A DNA stretch of 64,000 nucleotides, taken from Roseburia sp. (GTDB lineage Bacteria > Bacillota_A > Clostridia > Lachnospirales > Lachnospiraceae). The stretch's first letter is position 1. The number at the start of each line of letters is the position of its first letter. Made by a program: the position numbers and the translations under genes. The notes under the pieces were generated by a model, which was not told the origin of the DNA, ran no database searches, and saw only the letters and a program-made list of their open reading frames with translations. The DNA is taken from assembly GCA_019411365.1 (NCBI GenBank), contig DXQT01000011.1:1-64000 (forward strand), given 5' to 3'. Shown one piece after another: positions 51,520-60,861 of this stretch.

Positions 51520-52101
51520 ATGAAAGATTTTTTTAAGAGAGTAAAGGCAGATGCAATAATGTCAGCAGTTTTATGCATCGCATTGGGCGTGGTTCTGATC
51601 GTATGGCCGGGAGAGACGATCAATATCGTATGTAAAGTGCTTGCCGCAGGACTTATCATTCTTGGAGGGGTAGAACTGTTTTCCTATATTACCAATAGAA
51701 ACGGTTATATGTTCACCGGAATCCTTGGGCTGATCGTGCTGATCGTCGGTGTATGGATCTTCTTAAAACCGAGCAGTATCGTGAGCCTGGTACCGATCGT
51801 GATCGGTGTGATACTTGCTGTTCACGGTGTGCAGGATGTGAAAATGGCGTTAGAATCAAAGAATGGCGGATATGACAGATGGTGGATTATGCTGATCATT
51901 GCCATTATCAGTATTGCATTTGGCGTGCTCTGCATTGTCAATGCGTTTGGCATGGTCAAACTTGCCATGCAGTTTGTAGGAGCAGCCCTGATCTATGATG
52001 GAATCAGTGATCTGTGGGTTGTGACAAAGACGGTGCGGACGGTGAAAGATATGGAGCAGGAAGCGAAAGCAGTCGACGTAGATTATAAAGAAATCGATTA
52101 A
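51520..52101 (+). CDS. DUF308/HdeD-like membrane protein
   Basis: A 193-residue integral membrane protein with six hydrophobic segments arranged as an internal duplication, each half with a pattern of the type LGVVLIVWPGETI and GVWIFLKPSSI. It matches the DUF308 family named after the acid-resistance protein HdeD; function outside enterobacteria is unknown. I choose the ATG at 51520 with GAGG six bases upstream; GTG 51496 and ATG 51508 are alternatives. A 21-pair terminator follows. Confidence 0.8.
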   Translation: MKDFFKRVKADAIMSAVLCIALGVVLIVWPGETINIVCKVLAAGLIILGGVELFSYITNRNGYMFTGILGLIVLIVGVWIFLKPSSIVSLVPIVIGVILAVHGVQDVKMALESKNGGYDRWWIMLIIAIISIAFGVLCIVNAFGMVKLAMQFVGAALIYDGISDLWVVTKTVRTVKDMEQEAKAVDVDYKEID

Positions 52102-52133
52102 GTGATTAAGCGGAAAGAAAGAGAAACAGATAT

Positions 52134-52183
52134 AAAAAGTGTCCCTGAAAATCTGGATAAAAGATTTTCAGGGACACTTTTTT
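52134..52183. terminator. 21-base perfect bidirectional terminator
   Basis: A stem from 52134-52154 to 52162-52182 (core GTGTCCCTGAAAATCT) with a 7-base loop, flanked by A and T runs. It lies between the HdeD-like gene and the convergent HD-GYP gene. Confidence 0.85.
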
Positions 52184-52236
52184 GGTTCGTGATAATAGAA
52201 TATTTGAGCAAGCTGCATCTGATTGCCCAGACTGCG

Positions 52237-53838
52237 CTATACTGTAATTTTACCTTCATTGATAAGCCGGATAAATACGTTGACTAATTCCGGATCAAAC
52301 TGTGTTCCACTGTTTTTTTTCAGTTCACTGACAGCATAGGAGACAGAGAGCGGCTTTTTGTATGGACGTCTGGCAGTCATGGCATCAAAACAATCGGCGA
52401 TGGTAAGTATTCTTGCCATATAAGGAATATCCTCACCGGCAAGACCACGCGGATATCCCGTGCCATCATACCGTTCGTGATGACCAAGTACTGCAGGAAT
52501 TACATAATCCATATGCGGCAGATAACGGATCATTTTTGTGGAGTTTTCAACATGTGTCTTCATGATCTCATATTCTTCCGGTGTCAGCTGCGAGGTTTTC
52601 TGTAAAATGCGTTCCGGAATACTGATTTTTCCGATGTCATGCAGCATACCGGCATCACGCACAAGTTCGATGTCATTTTCACTCATGCCAAGATCTCTGG
52701 CTAAGATCACAGCATATTTCGACACATTCATGGAATGGATAAATGTGTAGCTGTCCTTGGCATCGATCGCAGCGGTCAGTGCATAGATGGTAGGCGCAAC
52801 ACGTTCGTATGCAGTTCTTAAGTTCGAATCGGTGGAACGTGTCTCAAGACCGGTCCGGTAAACGGTAAGGTGACCTTTGCCCCCTAGTTTACCATAATAG
52901 ATCGCCTGTTCTGCATTATGGAGCAGTGTTTTCGCATCTGGAGAAATAGATGGAAAAGTGGATATACCACAGGTAATGCTTGTGTCCCACACGGTATCGT
53001 TTTTGCTCCGCAGACTGATGATATTATGGATGATCTCATTAGCAAGTGCACCTGCACTGGTGGGATCATCCCCTTGTGTCAGTATCATAAAAACATCTGT
53101 ACCATAACGGAATGCGAGGTCAGACGGGCTGATCTTTGAAAGGATTGCCTGTGCACAGAGCGTGATCAGATTATCTCCTTCCGTGGCACCGTAAAGCTCA
53201 TTGTAGAGCTTGAAATCATCAATGTCGAGCAGGATCAGACTGATCGGGGTATCCGTCGAACAGGCATCTTTGATACATTCAAAGGCATGTTTTCTGTTAT
53301 ATAAGGAAGTGAGACTGTCCGTGATCGAAGAATGATACGCATTGTGATACAGGTTTGCATTGCGCAGAAGATACGCTGCATAGTAACAGATGCGGTCAAG
53401 ACAGGTCAGTTCATCTTCCGTGTAAATGCGGTCCGAGGAATCAGCGATATATAAAAGACCGATTACAGCCTGCTGATACCGGATCGCCTTGATCGCATGA
53501 ATTTTCTGCTGCGCAAGCCAGCGGCTCTGGCGGGGAGTCAGCAGAGAATCGTCTATAGAAAGATCCGGCCCTGCCAAAAGCAAACCTTTCTGATGCAGTA
53601 TTTCCTCGAGAAATGCATCGGAAGGAACAGAGTAATCTTTTTCGAAGAAGACCTCGCCCCATCTGCGCACTGTGCAGAAGGAACGGCCGGTGTTTAAGTT
53701 CTGGGTCAGTAAAAGTCCCTGTGGATGCAGCAGTAAAATGAGTGAATCCATCAGGATGTTGTAAATTTCATCGGTATCTAAAGTGCGGATTGCAGACGAA
53801 AGAAAATTTTCTAAGATCATATCTTTTTGTTCTGACAT
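52237..53838 (-). CDS. GAF - degenerate GGDEF - HD-GYP protein
   Basis: A 533-residue soluble signalling protein. Residues about 10-170 form a GAF-like sensor region, about 175-330 a GGDEF domain whose signature has decayed to YGTDVF, and about 340-533 an HD-GYP domain with MLHDIGKISIP and HHERYDGTGYPRG intact. It should therefore degrade c-di-GMP, with the GGDEF part possibly binding GTP as a regulator. Start at 53838 (MSEQKDM) with GGAGG upstream; the frame continues to 54027 but without a ribosome site and across the divergent small gene. Confidence 0.85.
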   Translation of the reverse strand: MSEQKDMILENFLSSAIRTLDTDEIYNILMDSLILLLHPQGLLLTQNLNTGRSFCTVRRWGEVFFEKDYSVPSDAFLEEILHQKGLLLAGPDLSIDDSLLTPRQSRWLAQQKIHAIKAIRYQQAVIGLLYIADSSDRIYTEDELTCLDRICYYAAYLLRNANLYHNAYHSSITDSLTSLYNRKHAFECIKDACSTDTPISLILLDIDDFKLYNELYGATEGDNLITLCAQAILSKISPSDLAFRYGTDVFMILTQGDDPTSAGALANEIIHNIISLRSKNDTVWDTSITCGISTFPSISPDAKTLLHNAEQAIYYGKLGGKGHLTVYRTGLETRSTDSNLRTAYERVAPTIYALTAAIDAKDSYTFIHSMNVSKYAVILARDLGMSENDIELVRDAGMLHDIGKISIPERILQKTSQLTPEEYEIMKTHVENSTKMIRYLPHMDYVIPAVLGHHERYDGTGYPRGLAGEDIPYMARILTIADCFDAMTARRPYKKPLSVSYAVSELKKNSGTQFDPELVNVFIRLINEGKITV

Positions 53839-53959
53839 AAGGTAAGGATCCTCCGGAAGTGATTTTTCTTGAGAATGTAGCAATATTATACTATAATGCT
53901 TTTGGTGTGACAATGGTGCTTTTGATATATTCATTGCAGAAGAAAGACGAGGAAAGAAA

Positions 53960-54190
53960 ATGAGACGCGAAGAGTTTAAAATGGAGCGTACGGGATTACT
54001 TGAAGTTGGAGATGTTTTGCCGATCACAGAGGGAAAACTTCCGGGTTCCTATTATTATACACTTGGGAAAGCATATGCAATGTCTGCTAACTATGCGGTA
54101 AGTGAACGGATCAAATCAGGGGAAGGAAAGGTTGTGGATGTCAAAGAAACTCCAAAAGGGTACTTTGTGACAGTTGAATTTGACGAATAA
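53960..54190 (+). CDS. 76-residue protein of unknown function
   Basis: A small soluble protein starting MRREEFKMERTGLLEVGDVL and ending in TVEFDE. It has GAGGAAAG six bases before its ATG, no membrane segment and a mixed alpha-beta pattern; one central segment (LPGSYYYTLGKAYAMSANYA) is aromatic and the last 30 residues look like two beta strands. It is divergent from the GAF-GGDEF-HD-GYP gene and 42 bases upstream of another HD-GYP gene, so a link to c-di-GMP signalling is possible. I do not recognise the family. Confidence 0.7.
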   Translation: MRREEFKMERTGLLEVGDVLPITEGKLPGSYYYTLGKAYAMSANYAVSERIKSGEGKVVDVKETPKGYFVTVEFDE

Positions 54191-54232
54191 ATGTTATAAA
54201 ATAAAGGTACTGTAATTTGAAAGGAAACGTAC

Positions 54233-55285
54233 ATGCGCTATATACCGACAAGCAGGTTAAAGCCGGGAATGGCTCTTGGACAGGATATTTATGATGGAGC
54301 GGGAAGACTGCTTCTTGCAAAGCATCTGCTTCTGACGTCAGAATATATATCCAACCTGGAGTTTCTCGGATATCCTGGAATATACATAGATGATGAATTT
54401 ACATGCGGGATTGAGATACAGCAGGTGCTCACGCCGCAGGTGCGCTGTCATGCATTGAAGCTGATACATGATCTGTTTGATTTTGATACGGATGAAAGTG
54501 AATTGCCGGTAGATGAAGTAAAATTGCGTATGACTGTGAAAAATGTTGTGGAAGACATCTTGAAAAATGGCGATGTAATGTTTAATATGATGGACATCCG
54601 CAACTATGACGAATATATTTATTACCATTCCGTAAATGTCGGTGTGCTTTCGATCATGGTGGGTGCAAGATATGGATTGGAGCGAAGCAAATTATACGAT
54701 CTTGGAATTGCAGCCATGCTGCATGATATAGGAAAGAAGTTTTTACCGGAAGAAATTGCCAACGGAAAATGGCCGCTTGAAGGGGCTGAACGGGAAGCGT
54801 GGAAGAGTCATCCGAAACTTGGTGCTGAATATTTAAGGACATCCTACCATTTTCCGGCCGTTGTTTCTGCCGGAGTCATGATGCATCATGAATGGTATAA
54901 CGGTGAGGGTTATCCGATCGGAAAATCCGGAGATGATATCCCGTTATATGCGAGGATCATTAAAGTCACGGACAGCTATGATGCGATGATCTCAAAACGT
55001 CCCGGCAGAGAACAGCTCTCGCCGGCGGATGCAATCGAATATATGATGGCGATGGCGGGAGCAGAATTTGACCCGAAGTTAGTCAATATATTTTTACGCA
55101 GAATGGCGGTATATCCGATTGGATGCGAAGTATTGCTGTCGAACGGGCAGCATGGTATTGTGGCGAAGAATTTCAGGGACTTTTCGTTAAGACCGCTGGT
55201 ACGGATCGTGGAGACGGGCGGGATGCTCAATCTGCGGGATGATCCGGAAGGACTTAGCATTACCATTGGAAGAATGATTATGTAA
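54233..55285 (+). CDS. HD-GYP domain cyclic-di-GMP phosphodiesterase
   Basis: A 350-residue soluble protein with the same plan as the one at 4633-5712: DUF3391-like N-terminus (SRLKPGMALGQDIYDGAG), HD-GYP domain (about 130-295) with MLHDIGKKFLP and HHEWYNGEGYP, and the C-terminal module VLLSNGQHGIV with LRPLVRI. In the HHExxDGxGYP motif the Asp is Asn here (HHEWYNGEGYP), which may lower activity. AGGAAA precedes the ATG. TetR gene follows after 18 bases. Confidence 0.85.
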   Translation: MRYIPTSRLKPGMALGQDIYDGAGRLLLAKHLLLTSEYISNLEFLGYPGIYIDDEFTCGIEIQQVLTPQVRCHALKLIHDLFDFDTDESELPVDEVKLRMTVKNVVEDILKNGDVMFNMMDIRNYDEYIYYHSVNVGVLSIMVGARYGLERSKLYDLGIAAMLHDIGKKFLPEEIANGKWPLEGAEREAWKSHPKLGAEYLRTSYHFPAVVSAGVMMHHEWYNGEGYPIGKSGDDIPLYARIIKVTDSYDAMISKRPGREQLSPADAIEYMMAMAGAEFDPKLVNIFLRRMAVYPIGCEVLLSNGQHGIVAKNFRDFSLRPLVRIVETGGMLNLRDDPEGLSITIGRMIM

Positions 55286-55303
55286 GAAAACTTTGAGGGA
55301 GAT

Positions 55304-55870
55304 ATGACTGGACAGGGAAAGAGCGCGATAGATACGCTTTTGGCAGAAAGTTTTAAAGAGCTTGCATTAAAACATCCGATCGAGAAGATTACGATCAAAG
55401 AGATTACAGATAAGGCAGGCGTGATACGGCCGACATTTTATAACCATTTTCAGGACAAATACGAACTTTTGGAGTGGATCATAGATACACAGCTGATCGC
55501 TCCGGCAGAGCCGCTGATACAAAACGGAATGGTAAATGAGGCACTGGTGCTTTTGTTTTCCAACATTGAAAAAGAAAAGGAGTTTTATCAGAAGGCGAGC
55601 CGTCTGGAGGGACAAAATTCGTTTGAGAGCATTGCACAGTCCTGTATCATGAAGGTGTTTCTGCGGGTGTTTGAACGTTCGGCAGCCACGAAGAAACCAA
55701 AGTATGTCTGGCTGACACCGGAACGTATTGCTGCGTATTATGCACAGTCCATGTGCTATATTGTCATGAACTGGATTCAGTCCGGGATGACGATCTCAGC
55801 GAGGGAGTTAGCAGAGATCTATGATTACATCATAAAGAGATCCATGGAAGATATTTTAGCGGAACTTTAA
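55304..55870 (+). CDS. TetR/AcrR-family transcriptional regulator
   Basis: A 188-residue regulator. The N-terminal helix-turn-helix (about 10-55) carries the family pattern ITIKEITDKAGVIRPTFYNHFQDKYELL. The C-terminal ligand domain resembles the TetR_C_8 (DhaS-like) group. It lies directly upstream of the MMPL exporter operon, separated by a promoter and terminator hairpin, so it probably controls that operon. GAGGGAG lies before the ATG. Confidence 0.9.
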   Translation: MTGQGKSAIDTLLAESFKELALKHPIEKITIKEITDKAGVIRPTFYNHFQDKYELLEWIIDTQLIAPAEPLIQNGMVNEALVLLFSNIEKEKEFYQKASRLEGQNSFESIAQSCIMKVFLRVFERSAATKKPKYVWLTPERIAAYYAQSMCYIVMNWIQSGMTISARELAEIYDYIIKRSMEDILAEL

Positions 55871-55933
55871 CCTTTGTTCCATATATACAATCAGAATCAA
55901 ATGTTAACTTTAATATACATTTTGGGCAATTTG

Positions 55934-55992
55934 TATAATAAGATACTACAGAGAAATTAGATTGAATCTTTTCAGATTCAGTCTTTTTTTTT
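55934..55992 (+). promoter_or_regulatory. promoter and adjoining terminator hairpin before the MMPL operon
   Basis: TATAAT (55934-55939) is followed after 20 bases by GATTGAATC (55960-55968) pairing with GATTCAGTC (55975-55983) and a run of nine T. The hairpin may end TetR transcripts, or attenuate a transcript begun at this -10. Confidence 0.6.
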
Positions 55993-56024
55993 ACACTAAA
56001 AGAAATTGTGGCAGGGGGAAATGT

Positions 56025-58154
56025 ATGCCACAGGAAAATAAAAAGAAAGAAAGAGTGAAAAAGATGATTAAGTTTGGAAAATGGGTAGTGAAATTCCGTA
56101 TTCCGATTCTGATCCTGAGTTTTCTGTTATTGATACCGACCGGGATCATCTACATGAATACGCGAATCAATTACGATATCCTCTCATATCTCCCGGGAGA
56201 TATTGAGACGATGAAAGGACAGGATATCCTGTTAGATGAGTTTGGAACAGGTGCTTTTTCCGTGGCGGTCATAGACGGCATGCAGGAAAAAGAGATTTCA
56301 CAGTTAGAAGATAAGCTAAAAGAGATCGATCATGTGAAAGATGTTTTATGGTATGGCGCACTCGCTGATATCTCAATCCCGATGGATATGCTGCCGGATG
56401 ATTTAAAAGATTCCCTGCAGAATGCAGACACAGGCAGCCAGCTTATGATCATTACATTTGACACGTCCATGTCAGCAGATGAAACACTTGATGCCATCGA
56501 GGAGATACGGGGACTGACCAATGAACAGTGTCTTTTGAGCGGTATGTCCGCAGTCGTTACCGATATCAAAAAGATCTGTAACAGTGAGGTCATCATGTAT
56601 GTTGTGATCGCAGCAGGATTATCCGCACTGGTGCTTGCACTTACAATGGATTCTTTCCTGTTACCGTTTATTTTCCTTTTGAGTATCGGTATGGCAATCG
56701 TATATAACCTTGGAACGAACTTTATTGCCGGAGAGATTTCCTTCGTTACACAGGCACTTGCAGCGGTATTGCAGCTTGCAGTTACGATGGACTATTCCAT
56801 TTTCTTATGGCACAGCTACCTGGAAAATCAGGAGCGTTATCCGGATGACAAGAAACGTGCGATGTCCCATGCAATCTCACAGACGTTAACTTCCGTAGTC
56901 GGAAGTTCCATTACAACGATCGCCGGATTCCTTGCAATGTGTTTCATGACATTTACACTTGGTATGGATCTTGGTATTGTTATGGCAAAAGGTGTTGTAT
57001 TTGGTGTTGTCGGTTGTGTTACAATTCTTCCTGCCATGATCCTTGCAATGGATAAATGGATTGAAAAGACAAGGCACAAAGCCATCATACCGGATCTTGG
57101 ACGTATCGGTGGATTTGTGACAAAACATTACTGGATTTTCATTATTTTATTTTTAGTGATCATTGGTCCTGCTTTCTACGGACAGAACCACAATCAGGTA
57201 TATTACGATCTGGTAGGAACTCTTCCGGACAACTTAGAGAGTGTAAAAGCAGGAAATGCACTGGAAAATGATTTTGATATGGGTGCAACTCATGTGATCC
57301 TTGCAAGCAGTGAGCTGAATTCCAAAGATGCAAGAAATATGGAAAATGAGATCTCTGATGTAGACGGTGTCAAACTGGCATTGGGACTTGATTCCGTTAT
57401 GGGACCGACTGTACCGAAGGATATGATCCCGGATGATATCAAAGAAATGTTGGATAACGGAAAATATCAGATGATCTATGTAATGTCCGAGTACAAGACA
57501 GGATCGGATGAAGTGAATGCACAGTGTGATGCAATCCGTGATATCATTAAAAAATACGATGACACTGCAATGTTAATCGGTGAGGCTCCATGTACAGAGG
57601 ATCTGATCACCATCACGAATACAGACTTTAATACCGTAAATGCGGTTTCCATTATTCTGATCTTCATTATCATCGCATTTGTACTGAAGTCAGTTTCATT
57701 ACCGGTCATCCTTGTTATGGTCATTGAGTTTGCGATTTTCATCAACATGGGTATCCCGCATTATACCGGAACGGTTCTTCCGTTTATCGCTTCTATCGTA
57801 ATCGGAACGATCCAGCTCGGTGCAACGGTTGACTACGCAATTCTTATGACAAACAAATATAAGAGAGCAAGAAACCACGGAGCAGAAAAACGTGATGCGG
57901 TAAGAACCGCATTAGACAGTTCCTTACAGTCTGTCATCGTCAGTGCATTAAGTTTCTTCGCAGCAACATTTGGTGTAGGAATGTATTCCAGTATCGATAT
58001 GATCAGTTCCTTATGTATGCTTCTTGCAAGAGGTGCATTGATCAGTTTGGTTGTCGTAGCATTTATCCTGCCGGCAATGTTTATGGTATTTGATAAATTA
58101 ATCTGTGTGACAAGTGCAGGTTTCCGTTATAAAAAAGATTCGTCAGTTCAGTAA
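56025..58154 (+). CDS. MMPL/RND-superfamily membrane exporter
   Basis: A 709-residue membrane protein with about twelve transmembrane segments in two repeats: segment 1 near residue 30, a large extracytoplasmic loop (about 55-190), then a block of five or six segments, and the same again (loop about 385-530). The patterns GATVDYAILM and TMDYSIFLWHS are the family's proton-relay helices. Single-subunit MMPL-like transporters of Gram-positive bacteria export lipids, peptides or drugs. GGGGGAA precedes ATG 56025; an upstream frame reads through the terminator. Next gene is 19 bases away and probably co-transcribed. Confidence 0.88.
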   Translation: MPQENKKKERVKKMIKFGKWVVKFRIPILILSFLLLIPTGIIYMNTRINYDILSYLPGDIETMKGQDILLDEFGTGAFSVAVIDGMQEKEISQLEDKLKEIDHVKDVLWYGALADISIPMDMLPDDLKDSLQNADTGSQLMIITFDTSMSADETLDAIEEIRGLTNEQCLLSGMSAVVTDIKKICNSEVIMYVVIAAGLSALVLALTMDSFLLPFIFLLSIGMAIVYNLGTNFIAGEISFVTQALAAVLQLAVTMDYSIFLWHSYLENQERYPDDKKRAMSHAISQTLTSVVGSSITTIAGFLAMCFMTFTLGMDLGIVMAKGVVFGVVGCVTILPAMILAMDKWIEKTRHKAIIPDLGRIGGFVTKHYWIFIILFLVIIGPAFYGQNHNQVYYDLVGTLPDNLESVKAGNALENDFDMGATHVILASSELNSKDARNMENEISDVDGVKLALGLDSVMGPTVPKDMIPDDIKEMLDNGKYQMIYVMSEYKTGSDEVNAQCDAIRDIIKKYDDTAMLIGEAPCTEDLITITNTDFNTVNAVSIILIFIIIAFVLKSVSLPVILVMVIEFAIFINMGIPHYTGTVLPFIASIVIGTIQLGATVDYAILMTNKYKRARNHGAEKRDAVRTALDSSLQSVIVSALSFFAATFGVGMYSSIDMISSLCMLLARGALISLVVVAFILPAMFMVFDKLICVTSAGFRYKKDSSVQ

Positions 58155-58173
58155 AATAGAGGAGGAAAAAAAG

Positions 58174-60837
58174 ATGAAATTACCAGAATTAAAGAAAAGA
58201 TTTACAAGAAAATATGTGATCCGTATTATTGCAGGTGTGTTAGTCGTTGGAATGGTCGGAACAGGAGTTTCCACGGCAAATGTATTTGCAGCAAAGACAG
58301 CACAGGAGAGTACTGAAAGTACAGAGAGCACCGAAAAAGACAGCGAAAAAGATGATTCTGATGCTGAGAGCAAATTAAAAGATGCATTAGATGACAGTAT
58401 CAAATTCAGCGAGAAAGAGATTGGCAAAGAAGAAACGGTATATGTTCTTGCAGACAGCACCGGAAAAGAGCGCAAAGTGATCGTTTCCGATCATCTGATC
58501 AATGATGAAAATAAGGATACGATCGAGGATGCTTCTACCTTAAAAGATATCGAAAATGTAAAAGGTGATGAGACATTCAAACAGGATGGCAGCAAACTGA
58601 CCTGGCAGGCAGACGGCAACGATATTTATTATCAGGGAACCTCCACAAAAGAGACACCGGTATCCCAGACAATTACCTATTCTTTGGATGGTAAGGAAGT
58701 AAAGCCGGAAGAACTTGCAGGAAAATCAGGAAAAGTGACGATCCGTTTTGATTACACCAACAATGAGACGGTAAAAACAAAGATCGACGGAAAAGAGGAA
58801 GAAATCTATGTCCCATTTGCTGCGATCAGCGGAATGGTATTAGATGACAGCTTTTCTAATGTAAAAGTTACCAATGGTAAAGTAATCTCCGATGGCAAAA
58901 ATAATATTGTAGTCGGATATGCACTTCCGGGATTAAAAGAGAGCTTAGATGTGGATGATTCTGATTTTGACGGAGATGTATCGATCCCGGATTACGTGGA
59001 AGTAACTGCAGATGTGGAGAATTTCTCATTAAGCACCACAATGACAGTTGTGATGAATGCAACAAACTTTATCAGCAAAGACGGAGATGCAGATCTTTCT
59101 GAAGTTGATGATATGTTAGATACTTTAACAGATGCAACAGATCAGTTAAAAGATGGTTCCGGTGAGCTCGCAGACGGTGTAGATACTTTAAAATCCAAGA
59201 TGGGTGAGTTTAAAGACGGTGTCGGAACATTAAAGAACGGTATCAAAGATTATACGGATGGAGCTTCTACTTTATCCACAGGAATCGGAACATTAAAGAG
59301 TGGTGTGGATACCTTAGCAGGAAGTGTACCAACACTGATCAGTGGTGTGGGAACCTTAAAAGATGGTTCAGCAAGTGCAGCAAAAGGAGCATCTTCCTTA
59401 AAAGACGGAGCAGGAACCTTAAAGAAAGGTGCCAAGGATGTATCTACCGGAGCGAATACACTTTCCAATGGTGTGAAAGATCTTTCTACCGGAGCAAATA
59501 CCTTATCAGGCGGAGCAAGTGATCTCTCCACCGGAGCAGATACGTTATCTGCCGGAGCAACATCTCTTTCCGATGGTGCTAATACGTTATCGAGTGGAGC
59601 AAGCAGTCTGAATGATGGAGTGCAGTCGATTGCAACAAATATGAAAACGTTAGTCAGTGGAGCAAAACAAGTGTCTGACGGAGCTGCTAGTCTTAATGCA
59701 GGCGTAAGTACATTGATTGGTAAACTGAATGATATGGGAACAACACTTGCAACAAATAAAGCAGGGCTTGAAGCACAGCTTCAGGAAAAAGGAACCTCAC
59801 TTGAGAATGCACAGGCTACCATTAATGCATTAAAGGAAGTTCAGCAGAGTCTGATTCAGGGAATAGCTGTAGAGGGTACAAAACCGGATACTGCCATTGC
59901 TATTTTTTCACAGGTATCACAGAAACTTAATGTTCCAATCAGCAATTCAATTGATGCAGCATCAGTAATCGCAAGTTTATCCGATAAGATTGCAACGATT
60001 GGTCAGGCACAGGGAGCAGCAAATGTCATTGATACCGTAGCCGGACAGCTTGCAGGGCAGGACACGCAGGAGCAGCTTACTGCTTTAGCAACAGGAGCAA
60101 GCCAGCTTGCGGCAGGTGCACAGAATGTATATGATGGAGCAAGCCAGCTTTCCACTGGAGCAGATGCAGCAGCAGCCGGTTCTGCCCAGGTAGCACAGGG
60201 AGCAGCAGACCTTGCAACGGGAGCCGGAACCTTAAAGACCGGAGCCGCAAGTCTTGCAACGGGAGCTGGAACCCTGAAAAAAGGAGCATCTGACCTTGCA
60301 ACCGGAGCAACCAAGTTAAAGAAAGGAGCCGGAGATCTTGCAACGGGAGCTGGAAAAGTGGCAGACGGAGCATCTACACTGCACAAAGGAGCATCTGATC
60401 TTTCCGATGGTTTAAATACCTTAGACGGTGGTATCGGACAGTTAAAAGAGAAAGCCGGATCCCTTTCTACCGGAGCTGACCAGTTAAAGAGCGGTACAGA
60501 CCAGCTTGCAACCGGAGCATCCACACTTGTTTCAAATAACCAGAAGTTAAACGATGGTGCAGGTACTTTAAGTGATGGTACCGATGCGATCATTGATGGT
60601 GTTGGAGAACTTTCTGACGGAGCGCATCAGCTTGCAGACGGAATCACGGAATTCAGCGAGGATGGAATCGATGAGATCATCAATTCCTACAATGGCGATA
60701 TCGAGCCGCTTGTTGACCGTATCCAGGCTGTATTAGATGCCGGTGCTGATTACCAGACTTATACTGACATTGCAGATGGCGTGAACGGAAGTGTTAAATT
60801 TATTATCAAAACGGATGCGGTAAAAGCAGAAGACTAA
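58174..60837 (+). CDS. long heptad-repeat surface protein (YhgE/Pip-like) paired with the exporter
   Basis: An 887-residue exported protein. A signal-anchor segment (about 15-38, ending VFAA) is followed by a Ser/Thr/Glu-rich linker, a beta-rich region (about 100-310) and two long arrays (about 330-530 and 640-850) of roughly 7-residue repeats of the kind LSTGANT, LSDGANT and LATGAGT. Such DG/TG-A-x-x-L repeats are typical of YhgE/Pip and related MMPL-associated proteins and should form extended helices or coiled coils. No C-terminal membrane segment is visible. GGAGG precedes the ATG. A role as periplasm-side partner of the exporter is inferred. Confidence 0.75.
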   Translation: MKLPELKKRFTRKYVIRIIAGVLVVGMVGTGVSTANVFAAKTAQESTESTESTEKDSEKDDSDAESKLKDALDDSIKFSEKEIGKEETVYVLADSTGKERKVIVSDHLINDENKDTIEDASTLKDIENVKGDETFKQDGSKLTWQADGNDIYYQGTSTKETPVSQTITYSLDGKEVKPEELAGKSGKVTIRFDYTNNETVKTKIDGKEEEIYVPFAAISGMVLDDSFSNVKVTNGKVISDGKNNIVVGYALPGLKESLDVDDSDFDGDVSIPDYVEVTADVENFSLSTTMTVVMNATNFISKDGDADLSEVDDMLDTLTDATDQLKDGSGELADGVDTLKSKMGEFKDGVGTLKNGIKDYTDGASTLSTGIGTLKSGVDTLAGSVPTLISGVGTLKDGSASAAKGASSLKDGAGTLKKGAKDVSTGANTLSNGVKDLSTGANTLSGGASDLSTGADTLSAGATSLSDGANTLSSGASSLNDGVQSIATNMKTLVSGAKQVSDGAASLNAGVSTLIGKLNDMGTTLATNKAGLEAQLQEKGTSLENAQATINALKEVQQSLIQGIAVEGTKPDTAIAIFSQVSQKLNVPISNSIDAASVIASLSDKIATIGQAQGAANVIDTVAGQLAGQDTQEQLTALATGASQLAAGAQNVYDGASQLSTGADAAAAGSAQVAQGAADLATGAGTLKTGAASLATGAGTLKKGASDLATGATKLKKGAGDLATGAGKVADGASTLHKGASDLSDGLNTLDGGIGQLKEKAGSLSTGADQLKSGTDQLATGASTLVSNNQKLNDGAGTLSDGTDAIIDGVGELSDGAHQLADGITEFSEDGIDEIINSYNGDIEPLVDRIQAVLDAGADYQTYTDIADGVNGSVKFIIKTDAVKAED

Positions 60838-60861
60838 AGAACCGCTTTTAGGAGGAGTAAG

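Noticed and set aside
54204..54213. Third AAGGTACTGT, as seen upstream of the two small RNAs
   Set aside because: No TGTGCACA block or RNA body follows, and AAGGTACTG occurs elsewhere in coding sequence, so it is probably chance.
60003..60593. 196-codon minus-strand frame inside the repeat protein
   Set aside because: It is the complement of the GA-repeat coding sequence and has no start signals of its own.
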